NCBI RefSeq assembly: GCF_000150955.2
Contig: NC_011681.1
Coordinates: 729,501-793,500 of the forward strand
Direction of reading: 5' to 3'
DNA from: Phaeodactylum tricornutum CCAP 1055/1
Taxonomy: Eukaryota > Bacillariophyta > Bacillariophyceae > Surirellales > Neidiaceae
Length of the DNA: 64,000 nucleotides
How positions within the stretch are numbered: the first letter of the stretch is position 1; each line of letters starts with the position of its first letter. Under the pieces are notes generated by a model. It was not told the origin of the DNA. It was given only the letters and a program-made list of their open reading frames with translations, and did not search any database. Below are positions 56,017 through 64,000 of the stretch, piece by piece. The position numbers were made by a program, and so were the translations under genes.

Positions 56017-57090
56017 GATGGGCAAGTCTCCTGTAGAGTACAAAAGGAAAGTCAGAAAAGAAAACAGCAAGGAAAGTGCTCGAGTTTCCACGAGTACAAA
56101 GCCATGGACAGTAGACCAATACAGTCTTTTCCTCGCAAATACGATAATCCCGAGCTTGGGAAGACCGAATTTGGCCGGCAGTGGCACGACGGCTATTTGC
56201 TGCTAAACTGGTGCGGTACGCCTAATCTGCAATTTATTCCTTGGCAGAAACTACCGGGGCATTTTTTCGTACCTTAGTTTGTCGGAAGTAGAAGTGATTT
56301 CAAAAATTACCAACGAGCGACTCAACGCGACTGGATTGGATGATCAGCGGTATCTTGTACAAGAAGACTCGAAATGGCAACACTCGGCTCGAGAAGGATG
56401 ATTAATTCTTCCACACGCAAAAATGGCGAATATCCGTTGTTCGCACGATCCGAGATACCATACGGAGTTTTGTTTTCCCAAGGGAGGTCTGGACGTCGTA
56501 GCGCAAAATAGCAGAATTATGTATATGTTAGACAGATATCTATGGTAACCCCATCTACAAGAACTAAAAAAACGAACCATCTACCGTACACGCTAGAAAA
56601 CAGGACTACAGCTGTAAACTGAAGCTCCGTTAGGCCTTCGTGTCGATCATGTCAATACTATTGCGGAATGATCAACGGTGATGCCGAACAAACACGATCG
56701 AGTCTTGCGAGGCTTGGCGGCGGTCACGCTGGCAAAAAAGTGAACAGACCATTTGTTTCTCGACAGACCTTCGCTACTGAATGTCTGTGCAAGGTCATGC
56801 AAGGGTTTTGCATAGCTGCTTTTTTTTCAGTATCGTTCGCCAGGGGTTGCCATGTAGTCGACCGTGACCCTTTTCTGAGCCTATGAAGTTGATTGAATGT
56901 TGGCACTACCACTTACTATTCGGACGTATAGACCGAAGATCAGCATGATCTCAAGTCGATAGCAGTGCAACAGTCCAAGCTACAGCACCTTGTTTTACCT
57001 TTCATTGATGAATCCAAAGAGGAGCTTATTTCCCGCGTTCCAGGGCAGGCAACGTGGGTATCTGAATCATAACCAACGTCTGCACGGAAT
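56017..57090. other. Intergenic region, no gene seen
   Basis: A 1.07-kb stretch between VTA1 and sulfotransferase B, both on the minus strand. Overlapping short frames only; no recognised domain, repeat or RNA gene. It should hold the VTA1 promoter. Confidence 0.45.
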
Positions 57091-58499
57091 TCACTCGCTT
57101 CCAATTCTATTCGCTCGGCGTTCAACGCAAGGGTCCGCCTTCCATCTTTCCATCAGCTCATGAAAATGGTTGGTGTTTGAAACGACAACATCTTTGGCTT
57201 TCATAAAATATCGTTCTATCCATTCCGAAGCGGCGAGGCTATTCTCCATTAGTCTGTGTCTGAGCACATTGTGTCCCGTGTCGCAAATATCAATTTTCCT
57301 GGCATCTCGCTGTTCTTTCAAGTCGGTCGTCAGATTCTTACCCGGTCGAATCCAAATCATGGGCGGTATGGCCTGTCGCAAGTGCAAAAAGTTTTGGAGA
57401 TCGCGCAGAAACCATTCTTCTCGTGTTTCATTTGTATCACTCAGTTGCGACAGTTCGTACAGAAAGACTTTTTGGGGAAGGTCCACAACCGTACGTTTCC
57501 GGCGCCACCGCGGTGGGATTAGTTTGATCTCTTCCGGATCGCTTGTGTTTGTCTTACCTAAATTTCCCAGAAAGAAATGAAAGTTGGATCTATCCGTACA
57601 CGCGTTGAAGACGCCTTTGGAGCATGCCCCGATGCATTTGTTGGCCGGGGGCATGGGGAACCCGTTGTGTACACGGACTACAGGTGGAGACAAACCAAAA
57701 TGCAGCAAAGTGAAAGTAGGAACAAAGCACAGCGTAATTGTAAATCATTAGAATGCACCGTCGCGAGATTGCTGTTTGATTTCCAACAACGACTTACAAT
57801 TATAAAATGACTCGAACCTGTAAGAAGAAGAACAAACCGGAATCGTGAGACCAAACAGATTACCGAGCTCTGTCCGTCCTACTGAAAGGTTCCTTGTTGT
57901 TTTACGTACCACAGCACGGGATGTCGGACACCCACAATGAAGTGAGCCTTGGGAAAGTATTTCTGGTAGGCTGGCAGAAACATGGTAGTACTGTCGATAT
58001 CCAAGGGGCATTTGATTCCGCGCACGAAATCTCCGGCAGGCATTTGTCGGTATAGATCCCTGATCAAGGTGGCTTCTTGCCGGCCGCTTAATTCACACCG
58101 TTCCTTGGTAAACATTTGCACCTCCGGATGAGATTCGAGATGCTGCATGAGCGTACTGGTGCCGCATTTGGGAAATCCAATGACAGCGACGTTCAGCAAC
58201 CAGGAAGCGTCGCCGGAAACATTCCAGCCTTGGACGATGGATTCGAGGGGAGGCCGTGGTCTGGGTTCCCGAGGAAAGTGGTGGGTTGCGTCGGTTGGTT
58301 GTGCTAGCGGCTCTGGTATCAACGATGGTAGCCAGAGATATTCCTCGACTTGGTGAGCAGTGGAATTCGTGACCGCGGAGGATGCGTGAAGGTCGGTGAC
58401 TATCCAGATGTTCCCCATGGAAAGCAACAGGGCCGGAGTCAGAAAACGGAGGAGTTGCCGGCCGCCCAAACTTCCCCCACTCGTAGAGGAGCAGGTCAT
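57091..58499 (-). CDS. Membrane-anchored sulfotransferase B (paralogue of A)
   Basis: Three exons, 58499-57910, 57817-57798 and 57677-57091, sum to 398 residues. An N-terminal anchor (LLRFLTPALLLSMGNIWIV) is followed by a Pro-rich stem and then the phrase PLESIVQGWNVSGDASWLLN, shared almost word for word with sulfotransferase A at 33.6 kb. PAPS-binding motifs are IGFPKCGTST and GVRHPVLWFESFYN. The middle exon is a 20-nt microexon in the same place as in A. Other shared blocks are RGIKCPLD, RVHNGFPMPP and NFHFFLGNLGKT. B lacks A's first intron. It probably acts in the Golgi on a carbohydrate; the acceptor is not known. Confidence 0.88.
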
Positions 58500-58924
58500 T
58501 TAGGTTCTACTTACGACCAGGTCCAAGATCGATGGTTCGTCTCATTCTCAAATTGAGTGTGCAATGCGATAGTGAAGTGACTATCAAGACAAGGTCGCGT
58601 TCTCGTGTGGGGTCATCTTTTTCTGATTGACAGTGAGTATGACTGTGAGACACGAAACAATGCCACGACAATTTCCTATGTACAGTAATAGCAATCGCCA
58701 TAGTGCGTTGGAACAATCCGGGTTCCTCTCATACAGGTTTAGGTAAGGAAAGAAAGGTGTTCCGAATCATGGGAAAATTGACACTGACAGAGAATGAACT
58801 TTCACTAGCTACTACTAGTGTAGAACAGAACCACTGATGTGAAGCCTACCTATCTCGTGGCTACAGACAATACTAATGTAAGCAAAGTCACCCTTTGACC
58901 TATGCTACTACTGGAACAGTAATG
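58500..58924. other. Spacer between two minus-strand genes
   Basis: A 425-bp spacer with TGACTGTGA at 58640-58648, 141 bp upstream of the sulfotransferase B start. It should hold that promoter and the POLD2 3' UTR. No gene is seen. Confidence 0.5.
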
Positions 58925-60337
58925 CTATTCTTCATCCTGAAAACGCACGACTTCCACGTCCAGGGTTTGCAGATTCACGAGTACCGCCTGTCCGGTTTCA
59001 CTAAACTGGGGAACACAGACGAGTCGGGTGAACGCGACACGATCGTCGGTGTCCACAGCAGTAGCAGTATCCGCGTGCGCGGCAACAACACGTTGGGTGG
59101 CGAACTTTTTGGCGTTACCGGCAAAGTAGAGATGCGGTAAGTGGGGTTCAATGACCATGGGATCTTGCAGAGCGTGGGGGACGGTGGGAACCGAGTCCGG
59201 ACCGGTGGGACAGACGTGTCCCCAGGCGAGGGTACGTTCGAGCGCTTGGAGTTCCGTCACGGGCCGCCACGCTCCGGGCGAGTCGTGGTCATCGACGGGA
59301 ACTCCCACGCGGGTACACAAGTCCCGCACGTTGCGTCCGTCCGTTCCGAGGCAAACGACGTGATCGTGTCGAGCGGCGTAGGGGTTGGGGGTTCGCGCGA
59401 CGAGTGTTCCGTAGCGGGTGGTGGTGTGTGGGAGCAAGGCCCGGTGCAGACTCCGTTGGGGCCAATTGGCGGTGGTCGGGTCGTGTTCACCGGGTAGGAC
59501 GTCAATAGGGACACCCGATGCGGCGAGGGCGAGTAGGAATCCGTCGAGTTCCTGTACGGCGGTGGCGTCGGTGGAGGTGAGACCACCGGCGAAAATGACG
59601 CGGGCGACGTGACGGGCCTTGTGTCCGAAACGACCCTGTAGGTAGGAGAGGAGCATGTCGCGGGGTAGCGACGAGACTTTGGGGCTGCCGCAGTGCAATC
59701 CCGAAACGAGCATGATATAGGTAGGGTCGTTGTTGTTGTTGTTGATATTGTTGGTGTGGTCGATATACAAAGGCAAGGCGGGTGGTGCACATGTCCAGGG
59801 ATGGTAGAAGCGTTCGACTTGCAAAACTCCGTCCGTGCCGACAGTTCCTTGGACCCCCAGGACGACTCCGGTCGGATACTGGTGTACTAGTGCGGTAGCG
59901 AGCACCACGCGTCCACTTTCGTCTTCGAGGACCAGAGCGTCTTTGGCACCGTTGACGGCGCCCGGAACGACAGCGTCGCTGTTGATGTCGTTACCGGTGA
60001 CACTGTTTTCGTATTCCTTAACAATGGTTCCAACGGCAATCGATAAGACGCCTTCTTCTAGTTCGAGAATCCGTGGGACGTGCCGAACCGTGTGGGCATC
60101 GTCGTTATTGTTACTGTGGTTGTGGTTGTCGTTCTCGCACTGGTTGTCTCGAAGGACCGCTTGCCAGACGCGGGGTCCGAGGACAGCCAAGCGCTGGTGG
60201 TAGACGTGTGCATACTGTCGCTGGTAGGGATGCGTACCGGTGGGATGCTCCGATGCCGTACGCTCCGGCTGGAACCGCTGCCACTGCGGTAGATGCGTAC
60301 TGGAAGCGCGCTGGACGGGAATGGCCGCCACCGTCAT
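58925..60337 (-). CDS. POLD2: DNA polymerase delta small subunit (POLD2/POL31)
   Basis: The regulatory B-subunit of DNA polymerase delta, a non-catalytic member of the calcineurin-like phosphoesterase fold. The single exon gives 470 residues. An OB-fold region contains LEDESGRVVL and YPTGVVLGVQGT. The phosphoesterase core has the family phrases LVSGLHCGS, VIFAGGLTS, LPGEHDPTTANWPQ and ARTPNPYAA followed by CLGTDGRNVRDLC, and PHLYFAGNAKKFATQ near the end. As in all POLD2 proteins the metal-binding residues are degenerate. Two poly-Asn/His inserts (around residues 65-80 and 205-215) interrupt the fold; such runs are frequent in this genome region. The ATG at 60337 gives the family-like start. 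Confidence 0.93.
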   Translation of the reverse strand: MTVAAIPVQRASSTHLPQWQRFQPERTASEHPTGTHPYQRQYAHVYHQRLAVLGPRVWQAVLRDNQCENDNHNHSNNNDDAHTVRHVPRILELEEGVLSIAVGTIVKEYENSVTGNDINSDAVVPGAVNGAKDALVLEDESGRVVLATALVHQYPTGVVLGVQGTVGTDGVLQVERFYHPWTCAPPALPLYIDHTNNINNNNNDPTYIMLVSGLHCGSPKVSSLPRDMLLSYLQGRFGHKARHVARVIFAGGLTSTDATAVQELDGFLLALAASGVPIDVLPGEHDPTTANWPQRSLHRALLPHTTTRYGTLVARTPNPYAARHDHVVCLGTDGRNVRDLCTRVGVPVDDHDSPGAWRPVTELQALERTLAWGHVCPTGPDSVPTVPHALQDPMVIEPHLPHLYFAGNAKKFATQRVVAAHADTATAVDTDDRVAFTRLVCVPQFSETGQAVLVNLQTLDVEVVRFQDEE

Positions 60338-60858
60338 TTTGCAACGACAACGGGATGACTTAAGTTGAATCTGCAGATAACGAGAGTGACCAGATTCCTG
60401 TGCGTGAAAGATAGACGAAGGTTCTCGAGACGTAGCGATGCAAGAGCAATGCCAACCCGACACCCGTACCATGGTGGGGGTGCGTTCCGTTTCCCGTGTC
60501 GCGGTGGGTGCACCGATTTCCTCCAGCGCGCGTCGCGCCGGTCTCGCCCCAGAACCCCTACTGGTCTAGTCAATGAACGGAAGGGGTTCATGAGGCGGAC
60601 AGGTCAATGTGACACAATGAATATGTCACACGGACACATTCTCTCGAAGCATCCGTACCAATATCCAATCGCCAGTAGAGCCAATCATAGCCGATGCGAT
60701 GCGCCTGCCAAAATCCTTCTCACGCAAGATCGAGCTTAACTCGCCGATTGTTCCTTCATCATTCCTTCACAATCCATCTTCCACACATTTTTGTTCTTGC
60801 CTCGAGGATCAAAGCTCTTCCAAACAACCCCAACTGGAACAACTACAACAACTACACC
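60338..60858. promoter_or_regulatory. Divergent promoter region, POLD2 / phosphatase-GNAT
   Basis: This 521-bp spacer separates divergent starts. It should hold both promoters. I see no gene and no copy of the 9-bp motifs here. Confidence 0.45.
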
Positions 60859-62445
60859 ATGTCAACAGCATCATCGTCGACACCAAAGACTCCCACGGCA
60901 CTGGCCGGAGCGGTTCGTCCGAGTATCGCGGTACGTTGGATTCGACACGCCGAATCCCGGAACAACCAAGTCTACCGGGACGCCCGGGTCCGGTACGGTG
61001 GAGGCACGCCGGACTTTGACGTCCAAGGTTGGCAAACCTACGTGGACACTCATCGTACGGCGGATCCTGGCTTGTCCGATCCGTGCGGGAACGCTCAAGC
61101 GGACTGCTTGGCGGACTATCTCGTCCCGCACTGGACCGAGCAGGCCTCCCGGCCCGTACGGATCGTCGTGAGTCCCATGCGGCGGACCCTGGATACCTTC
61201 CGACCCACGTGTCAACGAATGGAATTAGCAAATCCTGGATCGACGCAAGTACTCGTGCACGGATTCTTGTTCGAATCGGAAGGCTGTCACGATCGGGGAC
61301 TGCCCCGGGAAGGGGATAGTCCGCTAGAGATTGCCGAACGATGGCAAGCCACAGACGACCACGACGACAATAATAAACACAACAACAGTAACGACAACAC
61401 GCCGTCGCAGCCACTCGACTTTACGGGGTTTCCGGATCCCGATCGTGGCTGGTACGTACACGGACAGGGGCCGGAAACCAGAGCCGCTTCGGAACAGCGC
61501 GCCGCCAAGTTTTACCTCTGGCTCAACGAATATCTCGATCAACAATTGTTGGAGAGTGCGAACGACAACGATACGGAACAACCGCAACAACAACACCACG
61601 ACGTCTTTGACGCTGGTGTCGCCATTCCGGGAGAAGAAGACGAAGTGGATCACGACAAGTTCGCTCCCCGGGTACGCCGCCGCCGGACCGTAGTCTTGGT
61701 TGGACACGGTGATTTCATGTCACTCGTACTCAAACGGATCGTCGCTGGATACGGACACTACGTGGAAAACGACGGGATTCCACACCGGTCCGCCTTTTGT
61801 CACTACAATACCGGCATGACCGAACTCGAATATTTCGGGCACGGAAGATTCCTCGTCATGACACACAACACTGTTCCACATTTGCAAAACACGCCGGAAT
61901 TATTGTCCGGGGGAAGTCTCAAAGACGGCTGGAGTTACCTCATGCCCAACGACCAATTTGTCCTTGACGCGGAAGTCAACGTGGCCTTTGCCGACGAGCT
62001 CGAACCGCACATACACGAACAAGCTCAGGCGCTCCGAGCCTTGTATCGGTCGGACCACCCATTGGCAGGCAACACCTTCATCCACGACGACGGTACTGCC
62101 GACAACGACACGGTCACTCACTTTGTCGTTCAGCGGGGTCTGCAAGTAGTGGGCGTCGCCACGCATTCTGCCGCGACGGGTCGCTTGACCGACGTCGCGG
62201 TACGGCCCTCGGCCGGGCCGCACGCGCGGACCAAACTCTTTCATGCCGTCCAGCAGTATGCTCGTCAACAAGGACAATCCATGGCTTTGACGGTCGTCCC
62301 GTGCAACGCCGAAAACCACGGATTCTTCCAAGACGCCGGCTTTCAAGCAATACCCACCGACGGCCGCATACTGATCCTCGCCGACCGTGGAGATATCCTC
62401 GCTGACGAAAAATCACAACAACCACTAGACGCAACAACAAAATAA
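60859..62445 (+). CDS. Histidine phosphatase (PGAM-like) fused to a GNAT acetyltransferase domain
   Basis: A single exon of 528 residues with two domains. Residues 25-340 are a histidine-phosphatase (phosphoglycerate mutase superfamily) domain: RWIRHAESRNNQ holds the phospho-accepting His in an RHA(E) variant of RHG, VSPMRRTLDTF is the second Arg region and VGHGDFMS the second His. Asn/Asp/Gln-rich inserts lie at about residues 170-185 and 235-255. Residues 375-510 resemble a GNAT N-acetyltransferase (VVGVATHSAATGRLTDVAVRP, then LTVVPCNAENHGFFQDAGFQAI); the acetyl-CoA loop, usually RGxGxG, is replaced by SAGPHAR, so activity is uncertain. No targeting signal is seen, so cytosol is likely. Substrates are unknown. 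Confidence 0.85.
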   Translation: MSTASSSTPKTPTALAGAVRPSIAVRWIRHAESRNNQVYRDARVRYGGGTPDFDVQGWQTYVDTHRTADPGLSDPCGNAQADCLADYLVPHWTEQASRPVRIVVSPMRRTLDTFRPTCQRMELANPGSTQVLVHGFLFESEGCHDRGLPREGDSPLEIAERWQATDDHDDNNKHNNSNDNTPSQPLDFTGFPDPDRGWYVHGQGPETRAASEQRAAKFYLWLNEYLDQQLLESANDNDTEQPQQQHHDVFDAGVAIPGEEDEVDHDKFAPRVRRRRTVVLVGHGDFMSLVLKRIVAGYGHYVENDGIPHRSAFCHYNTGMTELEYFGHGRFLVMTHNTVPHLQNTPELLSGGSLKDGWSYLMPNDQFVLDAEVNVAFADELEPHIHEQAQALRALYRSDHPLAGNTFIHDDGTADNDTVTHFVVQRGLQVVGVATHSAATGRLTDVAVRPSAGPHARTKLFHAVQQYARQQGQSMALTVVPCNAENHGFFQDAGFQAIPTDGRILILADRGDILADEKSQQPLDATTK

Positions 62446-62531
62446 TGGCAAGTATTTTATAAATCCGTTACGCAAACGCAAAAATGAATATAGATATAGG
62501 GGCATACCCCAAGTGTAAGGAAATAACTCCA

Positions 62532-64000
62532 TCAGTCGTGATCGGAATACCCCACTTCGTTATCGTCGTCGTCGTGCTCTTCCATGACCTCGTCTTGCTC
62601 TCCGTCGTTCCAAGCCAACTCGTCATCCTCCTCGTCCGCAATCACCATGCCATCTTCTTCCAAAGCCGAATGCAATCGCACACATTTCAGCCTCGGTAAG
62701 CTACTCTGGAACTGATCCAAGGTGTACGTATTGTCGACCCCCAGGCAACCGTACAATGCCAGCGACTGTAAATTCATGAGGCCGCTAAAGTAGCGCAAAG
62801 CGGATGCGTTGACTCGTGTGTGACTCAAGTTGAGAGCTTTCAATTTCGAGAGCGCAGCCAGTGCCGCCGCTCCGCGATTGGTGATCCGCTCGTTCTGCGA
62901 CAAATTGAGACTCGTCAGATTCTCGAGCTTGGCCAACGATGCACAACCCGCATCCCGGACTCCACCACCGCAGAGCTCCAGAGATTCAAGTGTCTTGATT
63001 TTGGAAAGGTAAGTGCAGCCGAGATCCGTCACTCGGCCCGAAAAAATGTCCAGAGACTTGAGTTGTTTCAAATGCTGCAGGTGGCGCAACCCGTCGTCGG
63101 AGATATCGCGACTGTCAAGGTTCAGTACCCGCAGCTCGGTCAAGATGGACAAGTGTCGCAGTCCTCTATTACTAATGCTGCAATAAAAGAGAGAAAGGCG
63201 CTTCAATTTCGTAAACTTGGCAATTTGGACCATGCCAAGATCGCTAATGTCACTGTCGGCTAAATCCAAAGACACAAGGTTGGGAAGAACGTTATGGTTC
63301 GCAAAGTGCTGGATCGCTAGGTCGCCAATGGGACAAGAATCTAGATTCAACTCTTCCAGCATAGGAAGGTTCACTAGCTTTGTCAAATGAATGTCCTTGA
63401 CGGCGGAATAACACAGCTCCAGTGTTTTAACGTTCCTGATTTTGCCTTGCCAGTCCGAACGTCTGTCCAAGGCAGCAACAGGAGAAGAGCGATGAGATCC
63501 GAAACCTACCAAAATTCATCAATGATTTCGAGCAGAACACTCACAGTATCCCGGGACAATGCGACACATCCAATACTGTAAGGCAAAGCATTTTTTCCAA
63601 TGCCTTGCCGAGAGGTGCGCTGCTAATCCGACAACATCCGTTCAAATCGAGCTCCTCGAGCGCCGCCAAACCACCCAGGTATTGGACGCCTTCGTCTGTG
63701 ATGGGACATCGAGCAAGGCGAAGAATTTGCAGGTTTGAAGAGCGTCCTGGTTGTGCGGTCAATGTCTGGATTCCGGCATCTGACACTTGACGACACCATC
63801 CCAGACTAATCTCTTGTAAGCGTTGCAGGTGCTCGAGCGCTTTCAAACCCTCGTTGGTAATCAAGTCGCATTGACTGAGTCCTAGCTTCCTAAGGTTGTA
63901 CATATCGGCCAAGGCAGCCAACGAGAAGTCCGTTATGCAGCGACATCCGTCTAATGATAGAGCCTGGAGGGATTGCAGGTGCGAGATGTTGACGATCGCT
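62532..64000 (-). CDS. Leucine-rich-repeat protein (AMN1/FBXL-type), 5' part cut by the right edge
   Basis: Cysteine-containing LRRs like those of AMN1 and F-box LRR proteins run through both visible exons, 64000-63545 and 63462-62532, joined by an 82-bp intron in phase (HCPGIL / RSDWQGK). About 16-18 repeats of about 24-26 residues are visible, for example LRKLGLSQCDLITNEGLKALEHL and LKSLDIFSGRVTDLGCTYLSKI. The protein ends in an acidic tail (DEEDDELAWNDGEQDEVMEEHDDDD). The reading frame is open to the right edge, so the N-terminus, where an F-box could sit, is missing. Such proteins bind partners, often in ubiquitin ligases; the partner here is unknown. Confidence 0.88.

Noticed and set aside
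1-64000. tRNA, rRNA, CRISPR, transposon or virus-like sequences
   Set aside because: None was recognised by eye. No reverse transcriptase, integrase, transposase or capsid motif appears in any translated frame, and no paired terminal repeats were noticed.

Overview
The window looks like nuclear DNA of a diatom, most likely a pennate species such as Phaeodactylum tricornutum. The evidence is a fucoxanthin-chlorophyll (FCP/LHC) antenna gene whose leader carries the diatom plastid ASAF-type motif, other proteins with bipartite plastid leaders, short GT-AG introns (about 58-360 bp), compact gene spacing on both strands, and many proteins with acidic, Ser/Thr/Pro-rich or poly-Asn inserts. The species name is an inference. 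I recognised no rRNA, tRNA, CRISPR array, transposon or virus-like element.

Layout, left to right. 1-3380 (-): PDR-type ABCG transporter, cut by the left edge. 3946-7106 (+): exportin-2/CSE1. 7408-7926 (-): small unknown protein. 8689-11724 (+): V-ATPase subunit a. 12239-13335 (-): acyl-CoA delta-9 desaturase. 13336-15242: 1.9 kb without a convincing gene. 15243-16963 (+): acidic unknown protein. 17772-18602 (+): plastid-targeted membrane protein. 19011-19898 (-): FCP antenna protein. 20587-22212 (-): pyruvate dehydrogenase E2/E3BP-like protein. 23157-25054 (+): ABHD17-like hydrolase. 25636-26970 (-): class 3 lipase. 28131-29540 (-): secreted EF-hand/PT-rich protein. 30240-32858 (-): TYW1. 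33596-35074 (+): sulfotransferase A. 35260-36450 (-): thylakoid-lumen cyclophilin. 37333-39384 (+): TOM70-like receptor. 39653-41381 (-): SLC41/MgtE Mg transporter. 42148-43590 (+): diverged dynein light-intermediate-chain-like protein. 43734-46128 (-): cytochrome P450 homologue. 47237-48718 (+): secreted acetamidase/formamidase-family protein. 49699-50772 (+): P-loop (RecA/SWSAP1-like) ATPase. 52184-53008 (+): Yippee. 53332-53916 (-): unknown. 54937-56016 (-): VTA1/LIP5. 57091-58499 (-): sulfotransferase B. 58925-60337 (-): POLD2. 60859-62445 (+): histidine phosphatase-GNAT fusion. 62532-64000 (-): LRR protein cut by the right edge.

The genes do not form a pathway or operon. They are ordinary eukaryotic single genes: several divergent pairs share promoters of about 0.5-0.9 kb and convergent pairs share short 3' spacers. 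Loose functional groups are plastid (FCP, cyclophilin, membrane protein), mitochondrion (E2/E3BP-like protein, TOM70), lipid metabolism (desaturase, lipase, hydrolase, P450) and trafficking (exportin-2, VTA1, V-ATPase).

The points most worth a second look are: two related 9-bp motifs (TCACAGTCA and TTACAGTTA) found 11 and 7 times, all outside coding exons; a P450 homologue apparently lacking the heme-ligand cysteine; an E2 homologue whose catalytic His is Arg; a 20-nt microexon shared by two sulfotransferase paralogues; and a phosphatase-acetyltransferase fusion. I found no clear multi-gene novel system.
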